Source: Abditibacteriales bacterium (GTDB taxonomy: Bacteria; Armatimonadota; Abditibacteriia; Abditibacteriales; JANWYM01). From it: a stretch of DNA of 7,505 nucleotides. The translations under genes were made by a program, and so were the position numbers. The DNA is taken from assembly GCA_025055355.1 (NCBI GenBank), contig JANWYM010000190.1:1-7505 (forward strand), given 5' to 3'. This document shows, one piece after another, positions 1-5,767 of this stretch; the stretch's first letter is position 1; each line of letters begins with the position of its first letter. The notes beneath the pieces were generated by a model. It was not told where the DNA came from and did not search any database. It worked only from the letters and a program-made list of their open reading frames with translations.

Positions 1-1404
1 CTCGCGGGGCATCCCCTGCCGCAGGGGGTTGGTCCGATGGAAGTTGTCCAGGGCGCCGACAATCTGCTGGCACAGGTCGTCGTAAACTGCTCGGTGTAAG
101 TAAGGCGTCGCACCCCCTCCCAGCCGCACGAGGTTTTGGCGCTCCAACTCGCGGAGGATCTGCGCCGTCGCTTCGGGCGTGGTGGCGAGGCTCTGACGCA
201 AGGCGTTGGCGGTCACGCCCGCCGTCCCCGCCCGCTGCAGCACCGTCTCAGCAGTAGCCAGCACGTCGCTTGCCGCTTCTAACGCTTTCAATTCGCGGAT
301 GGTCTCCGCGTGAAAGCGGCGGTGCTTTCTGGCGTGCGGCTCCAACACGATGCCGCCGCCGATGGTGAACATGGGCGAGTAACTGCGAATCACGAAGCGG
401 TCGCCGCGCGCGCAGACCATCGGCGCGTCAAAGCGGAACTGCACGTAGCCCGTCTCGCCCGGCTTCATCTCGCGCTTTTCCAGCAGGAAAGTGTAGGGCA
501 GATATTCCGCCGTGCCCAAGTAAAGCCGTGTTTGTCCGCCGTCTTTGAGGGGGAGTTTAGCGTTAGGCAGGAGGCGGAGTTTGACGTCAATGACCTTCGT
601 CGGCTGCATCGAGCCGCGTGCCGCGACGACGTCACCGCGCTGAACCTCGCTCCGCGACACGCCTGAGAGGTTGAGAGCAACACGCTGCCCGGCTTCGGCG
701 ACTTCGACCTCTTTGCCATGCACCTCGATGTGGCGCACGCGGGCTTCTATCTGCTGAGGCAAAATGTCGACGGTCTCGCCGACGTGGACGCGCCCAGCGA
801 TCGCTGTCCCCGTCACCACCGCGCCGAAGCCCTCGATGATGAACGAGCGGTCCACCGGCAGACGGAACGCCGCCGAGGCGTCCCGCGCAGGCGTCTCCGC
901 GCACACCGCATCAATCGTCAACGACAGTTCCTTCAATCCTTTGCCGGTCGGCGCGGACACAGGCACGATGGGCGCGTCCTTCAAAAACGTCCCAGCGAGT
1001 TGTGTCCGCACATCCTCCTGAACCAGTTCAAGCCATTCCTCGTCCACGAGGTCGGCTTTGGTCAAAACGACGATGCCCTTTTTCGCTTCGAGGAGTTGCA
1101 GGATGTCGAGGTGTTCCCGCGTCTGCGGCATGATGCCTTCATCGGCGGCGATGACCAGCAACACCACGTCCATCCCCGCCGCGCCCGCGAGCATGTTCTT
1201 CACGAACCGTTCGTGCCCCGGCACGTCCACGATGCCCGCCACACGCCCACTGGGCAGATGGAAGTGCGCGAAACCCAACTCGATGGACATCCCCCGCTCC
1301 TGCTCCTCCTTCAAGCGGTCGGTGTTGATGCCCGTCAACGCCCGAATGAGCGTTGTCTTGCCGTGGTCCACGTGCCCAGCGGTGCCGATGATTAAGTGGC
1401 TCAT
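1..1404 (-). CDS. selB: Selenocysteine-specific translation elongation factor SelB (3' end outside window)
   Basis: SelB is an EF-Tu-like GTPase that carries selenocysteinyl-tRNA(Sec) to the ribosome at UGA codons followed by a SECIS hairpin. The 468 visible codons start at the ATG whose complement is at 1402-1404. G1 is GHVDHGKT (10-17), the switch I segment is RGMSIELGFA (37-46, Ser where E. coli has Thr), G3 is DVPGH (60-64), G4 is TKAD (115-118) and the G5-like VSAPTGKG is at 149-156. EF-Tu-like domains 2 and 3 occupy about 178-360. Winged-helix repeats follow from about 370, and the SelB signature NPLRQGMPRE is at 459-468, where the window ends. E. coli SelB has 614 residues, so roughly 150 or more are missing. 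The RGMSIELGFA and NPLRQGMPRE motifs separate it from EF-Tu and IF2. A GGAGGA ribosome site lies just upstream. No selA, selD or tRNA-Sec gene is visible here. Confidence 0.97.
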   Translation of the reverse strand, partial: MSHLIIGTAGHVDHGKTTLIRALTGINTDRLKEEQERGMSIELGFAHFHLPSGRVAGIVDVPGHERFVKNMLAGAAGMDVVLLVIAADEGIMPQTREHLDILQLLEAKKGIVVLTKADLVDEEWLELVQEDVRTQLAGTFLKDAPIVPVSAPTGKGLKELSLTIDAVCAETPARDASAAFRLPVDRSFIIEGFGAVVTGTAIAGRVHVGETVDILPQQIEARVRHIEVHGKEVEVAEAGQRVALNLSGVSRSEVQRGDVVAARGSMQPTKVIDVKLRLLPNAKLPLKDGGQTRLYLGTAEYLPYTFLLEKREMKPGETGYVQFRFDAPMVCARGDRFVIRSYSPMFTIGGGIVLEPHARKHRRFHAETIRELKALEAASDVLATAETVLQRAGTAGVTANALRQSLATTPEATAQILRELERQNLVRLGGGATPYLHRAVYDDLCQQIVGALDNFHRTNPLRQGMPRE

Positions 1405-1407
1405 CGC

Positions 1408-1413
1408 TCCTCC
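1408..1413 (-). promoter_or_regulatory. Ribosome binding site of selB
   Basis: On the minus strand GGAGGA lies four bases (GCG-type spacer GCG plus none missing: bases 1405-1407) before the ATG, a strong Shine-Dalgarno match at short spacing. It supports the ATG complementary to 1402-1404 as the selB start. Confidence 0.75.
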
Positions 1414-1451
1414 AGTTCTTTGGACGGTTGGTTGCGCATCGTGCCGAGTTC

Positions 1452-1480
1452 ATTTTAACAGTTTTACATCGGGGCGACAA
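1452..1480 (-). promoter_or_regulatory. Putative sigma70-type promoter of selB
   Basis: On the minus strand there is TTGTCG (-35, 1475-1480), a 17-bp spacer, and TAAAAT (-10, 1452-1457) preceded directly by TGT, which fits an extended -10 (TGn). Transcription would start near 1445, giving a leader of about 40 nt before the selB ATG. This is a motif call by eye. The match, the spacing and the position immediately upstream of a gene make it plausible. Confidence 0.6.
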
Positions 1481-1559
1481 TACGGGAGGGCGACGCTCCT
1501 GCGGAGCCGAACGGTGAGAACGACGACGAGGACGACGAGGATGAGGGCAAGAGTGTCAG

Positions 1560-1646
1560 TGTCATTGCGAGGAGCGGAGCGGTTGCGAGGAACGAAGCGA
1601 AGCAATCTCCCTCGTAGGGGATTGCTTCTCTGCGCTCGCAATGACA
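1560..1646. repeat. REP-like palindromic repeat
   Basis: This 87-bp element is bounded by a perfect 12-bp inverted repeat, TGTCATTGCGAG at 1560-1571 and CTCGCAATGACA at 1635-1646. Inside it, GAAGCAATC (1599-1607) pairs with GATTGCTTC (1620-1628), capped by the small hairpin CCCT-CGT-AGGG (1609-1619). Its left half contains an 18-bp tandem duplication (1565-1582 and 1583-1600) differing at three positions, all G to A. Elements with the same CATTGCGAGGAGCG / AAGCAATC wording are dispersed in intergenic DNA of many unrelated bacteria, so this is most likely a dispersed non-coding repeat. It could also fold in RNA or act as a terminator or insulator between the divergent genes. The small reading frames crossing it are not genes. 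Confidence 0.75.
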
Positions 1647-1676
1647 TCCTGGGGCGGGGATAGCGGCAGCGGCGGC

Positions 1677-1702
1677 GATGGCTTCGCCCCGCTTGCCATG
1701 AC
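1677..1702. repeat. Second, diverged copy of the REP-like half element
   Basis: This 26-bp stretch matches 1620-1645 of the neighbouring REP-like element at 20 of 26 positions without gaps. The stem ATTGC...GCAAT of the first copy is ATGGC...GCCAT here: the T-to-G change on one side is matched by A-to-C on the other, so base pairing is kept. That compensatory pair argues for a related hairpin and against chance resemblance. The copy lacks the left half of the full element. Confidence 0.55.
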
Positions 1703-1767
1703 GTTTTCCTGCGGGGAATTCCCTCCGAGCAATCGGGGGAGGAGAAGCGCGTCGTTACGACGTGCGC

Positions 1768-1796
1768 TTGCATCCCCCGCCGCGACTTGATAAAAT
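1768..1796 (+). promoter_or_regulatory. Putative sigma70-type promoter of the permease gene
   Basis: TTGCAT (-35, 1768-1773) and TAAAAT (-10, 1791-1796) are separated by exactly 17 bp, and TGA precedes the -10 directly (extended -10). Transcription would start near 1803, giving a leader of only about 20 to 25 nt. The -10 and TGn elements match those of the opposing selB promoter, which strengthens both calls. The motifs were found by eye. Confidence 0.6.
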
Positions 1797-1814
1797 CCTA
1801 CCTGCGCCAGCGAA

Positions 1815-1820
1815 AGAGGA
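1815..1820 (+). promoter_or_regulatory. Ribosome binding site of the permease gene
   Basis: AGAGGA is followed by TTG ATG ATG in one frame. The spacing is 0, 3 and 6 bases to the codons at 1821, 1824 and 1827. Six bases is the most usual distance, so the ATG at 1827 is preferred; 1824 remains possible and the TTG at 1821 is unlikely. Confidence 0.55.
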
Positions 1821-1826
1821 TTGATG

Positions 1827-4271
1827 ATGACATCGCGCCTGCATACGAAACTGCGTCGGGACCTGTGGAGCAGCAAGTGGCAGTTCCTCGCGGTCGCGTT
1901 CATCGTGATGTTGGGCGTGGCGATGTTTGAGGCGGGGTTCGTGTCGTTCCGCAACATGAGCGAGTCCTACAACCTGTCCTACACGCGACTTAGGTTCGCC
2001 GACTTCTGGATTCCCTTCGACCGTGCCCCGTATGACCTCACGCGTCGCATCGCCGCCCTGCCCGGCGTCGACCGCGTCGTCGGGCGGATTGTCGTCGAGG
2101 CGCCGCTGCGTCTCAGCGCAGAGACCTCTCCCGCCGCCGGCATTAATGGGGCGGAACAGGAGGAGGTCAAAATCATCGGGCGGTTCATCAGTCTGCCCGC
2201 CCGCGAGCGGGCTGCCCTCAACGACGTGCGCGTGGTAGAAGGGCGTTACTTCTCACCCGCCGGCAAGCGCGAAGCGCTGGTGGAGAAGAGTTTCGCCCAG
2301 CACCATCAATTCCGCCTCGGCGACACCCTCACCGCCGAGGTGGGCAGCGGCACGGAGGAGTTCCGCATCGTCGGGTTCGTCATCAGCCCCGAATACATCA
2401 TCGCTCTGCGCAACGAGCAGTATGCCATGCCCACCCCTTCCACCTTTGGCGTCATCTTCATCCCGCAAGAGCGGGCGGAGGACATCTTCGAGATGAGCGG
2501 GCAAATCAACGAGGTGTGCGTGCGTGTCCTGCCGGGCATGACGAAGAGCGAACGTAACGATATCATGTGGCAAGCGCACGACCTGCTTCATCCCTACGGC
2601 GCGGAGGACCCCGTGCCGCAGGAGGAGCAGGCGAGCAATCACGCCCTGCAGATGGACTTGAAGGCGCTGGCGAATTTGGCGACGGTCTATCCCACGTTGT
2701 TCTTAGCCGCTGCCGCGCTGACGATTTACACGTTGCTTATGCGCCTCGTCTATGCGCAGCGCCCGCACATCGGGTTTCTGCGCGCCAGCGGGTTCACGCA
2801 GGGCGACGTCCTGCGGCACTACCTCGCGTTTGCCCTTGTTGTCGGCATCACGGGCGGCATGACAGGCATTGCCCTGGGCTACTATCTGGGGTTGGTCATC
2901 ACCAATCAATACACAACCACGTTGAATATCCCCTACGTTGCCACGCCATTTCGGTGGGATGCGGTGGCTTACGGGTTCGGGGCGGCGATGGGCGCCTGTC
3001 TGGCAGCAGGTTTCATTCCCGCGCGGGCGGCAGGCACGCTCCCGCCTGCTGTCGCCATGCGCGACGAGACTCCCCCCGTGGGACGTCGTCCGATTCTCGA
3101 ATGGCTCTTCCCGCCGCTGGCGCGACTGCCCTACGTCGTCAAAATCCCCCTGCGCAACCTGTTCCGCGCCCCACGCCGCACGGTTTACACCGCGTTCGGC
3201 ATCGCCTCGGGGGTCAGCCTCGTGTTGGTGTCGGCGATGTTCCTCGACGCCATTGACTTCGCCATCGGCTCCTACTTCAACAAGATGCAGCGCTACGATA
3301 TGCTGGTGATGTTCCTGCCGATGCAGAGCGAGGACCTGGCGTATCACCTCGCGCAAAAGCCGGGCGTGCGGCGGGCGGAGGCGGGTTTGCAGTTGCCCGT
3401 CGAAATCATCAAGGGCGAGCGGAAATTCTCCACGCTGCTGCTGGCTCTACCACGGCACGGGCGGCTGTATCGCGTGCTGGATCCCCGCGGCGAGCCGATG
3501 GACCTCAAGGGTGACGGCTTGCTCATCGGCGACCTCGTGCGTCGGCGGCTCGGTGTGGAGACGGGCGATTGGGTTCTCCTGCGTTACGCGCAAAGCAGCG
3601 ACGAGGTGAAAGCCGAAGCGTGGGTGCGCGTCGGCGAGCGCATTCAGCAGCCCGCGACCACGATGGTCTACATGCCCTTGGACGTGGCGCAGCGTCTCTT
3701 CACCAGCGCGCTGGACTTGCCGTCGCGCCCGACGACGGGCATTCAGCTGCAGGTGGAGCCGCAGTATCTCGACGCCCTCAAGCGCGAACTCTACGAACTG
3801 CCCCATGCTGCCGCCGTCGAACTGACCCGCGACAGCAAAGCCGACCTCGACCGCATGATGGCGTTCACCTACGCTTTCATCGGCACGATGCTCCTGTTCG
3901 GCGTCGGGCTGGCGTTTGCCATTGTGTTCAACACGCTCAGCATCAACATTTTGGAGCGCACGCGAGAACTCGCCGCCATGCGCACGCTCGGTCTGCGCCG
4001 ACGCCAGTTGGCGGCGATGATAACGATTGAAAACGTTCTCACCGCCTGCCTGGGATTGCTCATCGGCATCCCGCTCGGCTATGCGGAATGTCTGTGGTTC
4101 ATTCGACTCTACCAGAGCGAAACCGTGACGCTGGAACTCATCATCTACCCGCGCACCTACGTCCTCGTCGTCGCCGGCACCGTCCTGGTCGTCCTTCTCT
4201 CGCAGATTCCTGCCCTGCGTTGGATTAACCGCCTGGACTTGGCGAAAGCGACGAAGGAACGGAGCGGGTAA
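1827..4271 (+). CDS. FtsX/MacB-family ABC transporter permease, duplicated eight-helix form
   Basis: This is an inner-membrane permease of the FtsX/LolC/MacB superfamily. It has 814 residues as two tandem four-helix units. Unit 1 has TM1 about 20-40, an extracytoplasmic domain 41-283, TM2 284-306, TM3 332-358 and TM4 378-400. Unit 2 has TM5 455-478, an extracytoplasmic domain 479-680, TM6 681-705, TM7 730-755 and TM8 777-798. The family's cytoplasmic coupling motif between the second and third helices of each unit is clear in unit 2 (ILERTRELAAMRTLGLRRRQ, 708-727) and degenerate in unit 1 (QRPHIGFLRASGFTQGDVLR, 311-330). Such proteins need an ATPase of the LolD/MacB type, which is not next to this gene in the window. 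Family members extract lipids or lipoproteins, export peptides, or transmit force to cell-wall hydrolases; the substrate cannot be told here. The gene follows its own promoter and stops at TAA, 113 bp before the next gene. Confidence 0.9.
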   Translation: MTSRLHTKLRRDLWSSKWQFLAVAFIVMLGVAMFEAGFVSFRNMSESYNLSYTRLRFADFWIPFDRAPYDLTRRIAALPGVDRVVGRIVVEAPLRLSAETSPAAGINGAEQEEVKIIGRFISLPARERAALNDVRVVEGRYFSPAGKREALVEKSFAQHHQFRLGDTLTAEVGSGTEEFRIVGFVISPEYIIALRNEQYAMPTPSTFGVIFIPQERAEDIFEMSGQINEVCVRVLPGMTKSERNDIMWQAHDLLHPYGAEDPVPQEEQASNHALQMDLKALANLATVYPTLFLAAAALTIYTLLMRLVYAQRPHIGFLRASGFTQGDVLRHYLAFALVVGITGGMTGIALGYYLGLVITNQYTTTLNIPYVATPFRWDAVAYGFGAAMGACLAAGFIPARAAGTLPPAVAMRDETPPVGRRPILEWLFPPLARLPYVVKIPLRNLFRAPRRTVYTAFGIASGVSLVLVSAMFLDAIDFAIGSYFNKMQRYDMLVMFLPMQSEDLAYHLAQKPGVRRAEAGLQLPVEIIKGERKFSTLLLALPRHGRLYRVLDPRGEPMDLKGDGLLIGDLVRRRLGVETGDWVLLRYAQSSDEVKAEAWVRVGERIQQPATTMVYMPLDVAQRLFTSALDLPSRPTTGIQLQVEPQYLDALKRELYELPHAAAVELTRDSKADLDRMMAFTYAFIGTMLLFGVGLAFAIVFNTLSINILERTRELAAMRTLGLRRRQLAAMITIENVLTACLGLLIGIPLGYAECLWFIRLYQSETVTLELIIYPRTYVLVVAGTVLVVLLSQIPALRWINRLDLAKATKERSG

Positions 4272-4278
4272 CGGCAAT

Positions 4279-4381
4279 GACCAGTGACCAGTAACCAGTG
4301 ACCGGTGAACAGTGAACAGGGGTTGATTGATAACTGGTCACTGGCCACTGACCACTGGTCACTGGTCACTGGTCACTGGTC
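4279..4381. repeat. Inverted array of ACTGGTC heptamers
   Basis: The left arm (4279-4320) is six consecutive 7-mers: GACCAGT, GACCAGT, AACCAGT, GACCGGT, GAACAGT, GAACAGG. The right arm (4333-4381) is seven: ACTGGTC, ACTGGCC, ACTGACC, then four exact ACTGGTC. GACCAGT is the reverse complement of ACTGGTC, so the arms form an imperfect inverted repeat around a 12-bp centre (4321-4332). The copies nearest the centre are the most degenerate and the last four are identical, suggesting recent expansion at the right end. Transcribed RNA could form a long slipping hairpin that ends three bases before the next start codon. The unit resembles in style the short tandemly repeated heptamers of cyanobacteria, but the sequence differs from those I can recall. 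There are no spacers, so it is not a CRISPR array. It fills almost the whole gap between the two genes. Confidence 0.9.
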
Positions 4382-4384
4382 ACC

Positions 4385-5545
4385 ATGTCTCTGTCCTTGA
4401 TGAAGTGGATAGACCAGTATCTCGGCGCGATGCTGTGCCTCGCGTTGTATCTGGTCGAACGCCTGCGGCGCGGGCGACGGCGACGCGGCGAACTCCGCAA
4501 GATCCTCTTCATCAAACTCTGGGGCATGGGTAGCATTCTGAACGCCGTGCCTGCCTTCGCTGCCGCGAAGTGGGGACTGCGCCACACGCAACACGCCATA
4601 CGCGATACGGAAGTGCATCTCCTGACCTTCAAGCGCAACGCTCAAATCTGCGCGCTCCTCAACGCAGTGGACGGGGTGCTGTTGCTGGATAATCCCACAC
4701 CCTCGGTGGCTTTTCTGCTCAATCTCCTCCAACTCCTACGGCGCCTGCGGGCGGAACGGTTTGATGCCGTGATTGACCTCGAATTTTTCGCTCGCTTCAC
4801 GACGATGCTGACCTACCTCAGTGACGCCCCCTATCGCGTCGGATTCGACTCGCCGAAGTTGTGGCGTTCTGCGCTCTACACACATGTCGCGCCCTTCCGC
4901 CTCCATGCGCACATCACCGATTGCTTCTTGGACTTAGCCTGCTGCCTCGGCGCCCAACCGGCGGCACCTGTGCCTGCGCTCAAACATTGCCCAATTGCCC
5001 GATTGCCCAATTGCCCAGCACCGCTCGTATGTCTGAACCCCAACGCCAGCGAGGTCTCCCACTTGAGCCGCTGGATGCCGGAGAACTTTGCGCGGCTGGC
5101 GGACGAACTGATTGACCGCTACGGCGTCACCGTCGGACTGACGGGCGCGCCGAACGAGGTGGCGTTCGTCGAGAGCGTGCGGCGCATGGCGCGGCACGCG
5201 GACGACATCATCGTGTTCGCCGGCAGAACCAGCATCCCTGAGTTCATCGCCCTGCTGAAAGAATGCCGCGTGTTCATCACCAACGACAGCGGACCGATGC
5301 ACCTCGCCGCCGTGCTGGGCGTGCCGACGATTGCGCTGTTCGGACCTGACACACCGACGCGCTACGGACCACGCGGGGCGCAGCATACGATTTTTTACAA
5401 GCCTCCACCTTGCAGTCCGTGTTATAATTTCTACAACAACAAATCCAACCGCTGCCGCCACGCAGTGTATCAGTATTGCCTCAAATCCATCACGGTGGAG
5501 GAAGTCGCAGAGGCAGCGGGGAAATATCTGAAACGCGAACTCTAA
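4385..5545 (+). CDS. Glycosyltransferase family 9 (heptosyltransferase-like)
   Basis: Family 9 (GT-B fold) transfers sugars such as heptose from nucleotide-activated donors to LPS core or related envelope glycans. The 386 residues show the N-terminal strand and glycine turn KILFIKLWGMGS (39-50), HLLTFKRNAQIC (78-89), the interdomain NPNASEVSHLSRWMPENFARL (219-238, in pieces), and the hallmark NDSGPMHLAAVLGVPTIALF (300-319) followed by GPDTPTRYGPRG (320-331). A cysteine cluster near the C-terminus (C343, C346, C357, C365) occurs in a subset of the family and may bind metal. The ATG at 4385 directly follows the heptamer array with no Shine-Dalgarno; the in-frame ATG at 4400 also lacks one, so the start is uncertain. 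Residues 67-76 and 201-212 are encoded by short repeats and look like insertions. The acceptor is unknown. The gene may be co-transcribed with the upstream permease, 113 bp away. Confidence 0.92.
   Translation: MSLSLMKWIDQYLGAMLCLALYLVERLRRGRRRRGELRKILFIKLWGMGSILNAVPAFAAAKWGLRHTQHAIRDTEVHLLTFKRNAQICALLNAVDGVLLLDNPTPSVAFLLNLLQLLRRLRAERFDAVIDLEFFARFTTMLTYLSDAPYRVGFDSPKLWRSALYTHVAPFRLHAHITDCFLDLACCLGAQPAAPVPALKHCPIARLPNCPAPLVCLNPNASEVSHLSRWMPENFARLADELIDRYGVTVGLTGAPNEVAFVESVRRMARHADDIIVFAGRTSIPEFIALLKECRVFITNDSGPMHLAAVLGVPTIALFGPDTPTRYGPRGAQHTIFYKPPPCSPCYNFYNNKSNRCRHAVYQYCLKSITVEEVAEAAGKYLKREL
4584..4611 (+). repeat. Four 7-bp repeats inside the glycosyltransferase gene
   Basis: Four consecutive heptamers, ACACGCA, ACACGCC, ATACGCG and ATACGGA, encode residues 67-76 (HTQHAIRDTE) between AAKWGL and VHLLTF. 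The reading frame is intact on both sides because conserved family 9 sequence resumes at once. The unit is unrelated to the ACTGGTC unit upstream but has the same period. Confidence 0.7.
4986..5017 (+). repeat. Four 8-bp repeats (ATTGCCCN) inside the glycosyltransferase gene
   Basis: ATTGCCCA, ATTGCCCG, ATTGCCCA and ATTGCCCA follow one another without gaps; only the eighth base of the second copy differs. They encode residues 201-212 (HCPIARLPNCPA), a linker between APVPALK and the second Rossmann domain, which begins LVCLNPNAS. Frame is kept across the array. The near identity of the copies suggests recent origin. Confidence 0.85.
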
Positions 5546-5558
5546 GGTGATGCTGACC

Positions 5559-5621
5559 ATGAAAAGAAAAACCGCGTCCGCCAGCGAAGGGAAAAGACGG
5601 AAAAATACGGCGCGTGAGTAA
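5559..5621 (+). CDS. Possible 20-aa basic small protein (uncertain)
   Basis: The ATG at 5559 opens a 20-codon frame ending at TAA 5619-5621. AAGGTG (5544-5549), overlapping the glycosyltransferase stop codon, lies nine bases upstream as a partial Shine-Dalgarno. The peptide begins MKRKTASASEGKRRK and is strongly basic (eight Lys or Arg in 20), with no hydrophobic segment. The spacing and coupling to the preceding gene make translation possible, but an ORF this short arises easily by chance and I recognise no family. It could equally be part of an untranslated leader. Confidence 0.2.
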   Translation: MKRKTASASEGKRRKNTARE

Positions 5622-5627
5622 AGGAGC

Positions 5628-5750
5628 ATGGTCGCGCTTTGGTGCGGGAGAGCCCAAAACACTCGCATCGGTTCAACCTCTCCGACAAAACAAAGCAAAG
5701 CACCGGGCCAGGTCACACCGAAACTACGGAGCGTCCCGCCGTGTCAGTAG
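5628..5750 (+). CDS. Possible 40-aa leader ORF before ruvB (uncertain)
   Basis: The ATG at 5628 begins six bases after the stop of the preceding tiny ORF, and the frame ends at TAG 5748-5750, immediately before the ruvB ribosome site. AAGGAG precedes the ATG but only one base away, which is too close for good initiation. The peptide (starting MVALWCGRAQNTRIG) has no recognisable domain. Its position would suit a coupled leader peptide, but the evidence is weak. Confidence 0.15.
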   Translation: MVALWCGRAQNTRIGSTSPTKQSKAPGQVTPKLRSVPPCQ

Positions 5751-5751
5751 G

Positions 5752-5758
5752 AAGGAGA
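5752..5758 (+). promoter_or_regulatory. Ribosome binding site that sets the ruvB start
   Basis: AAGGAGA lies nine bases before the ATG at 5768. The frame is open upstream as far as a TTG at 5639, but that codon has no ribosome site and the 43 extra residues do not resemble RuvB. This site, with the family's normal N-terminus, fixes the start at 5768. Confidence 0.8.
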
Positions 5759-5767
5759 GAAAATCCC

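Larger units (their letters stand above)
1405..1820. other. Divergent intergenic region between selB and the permease gene
   Basis: This 416-bp stretch has no convincing gene. It holds the selB promoter and ribosome site at the left, a GACGAC/GAGGA-rich purine-pyrimidine biased tract at about 1518-1546, the REP-like element and its partial copy (1560-1702), a perfect 10-bp palindrome GGGAATTCCC (1714-1723), and the permease promoter at the right. No tRNA cloverleaf was found; a tRNA-Sec was looked for because of selB. Possible reading frames on either strand are short and run through the palindromic repeats. Confidence 0.75.
5546..5767 (+). other. Leader region between the glycosyltransferase gene and ruvB
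   Basis: This 222-bp region has no recognised RNA family or convincing promoter. Its first third is purine-rich and contains a possible 20-codon basic ORF. A second possible ORF of 40 codons covers 5628-5750. GGAGAG (5647-5652) can pair with CTCTCC (5678-5683) around a 25-nt loop. The stretch from about 5695 has riboswitch-like scraps (AAAGCACCGGGCC) but not the full conserved core of any class I know. The ruvB ribosome site is at its right end. Confidence 0.5.

Noticed and set aside
718..1395. Plus-strand open frame of 225 codons
   Set aside because: It is the antisense shadow of the conserved selB G domain and domain 2; composition is typical of a shadow and no motif is visible.
1405..1820. 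tRNA-Sec gene next to selB
   Set aside because: No acceptor stem, long variable arm or TTCRA-type T-loop could be laid out; the foldable sequence here is the REP-like repeat.
1562..1957. Minus-strand open frame of 131 codons in the intergenic region
   Set aside because: It runs through the REP-like palindromes and into the permease start, and its residues are simply translated repeat sequence.
3447..4277. Long minus-strand open frame (276 codons) opposite the permease gene
   Set aside because: It lies wholly antisense to conserved permease sequence, is rich in Arg, Gln, Glu and His as GC-rich shadow frames are, and shows no domain. Other antisense frames at 2703-3356, 4934-5716 and 5771-6496 were rejected for the same reason.
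4279..4381. CRISPR array
   Set aside because: The units are 7 bp, contiguous and without spacers, and no cas gene is present.
5639..5767. N-terminal extension of RuvB from a TTG codon
   Set aside because: The extension has no ribosome site and no RuvB-like sequence, while ATG 5768 has AAGGAGA at nine bases and gives a normal-length protein.
5641..5767. Glycine or cyclic-di-GMP riboswitch before ruvB
   Set aside because: GGGAGAG, CTCTCC and AAAGCACCGGGCC recall pieces of these aptamers, but the invariant cores of both classes are missing, and ruvB is not a usual target.
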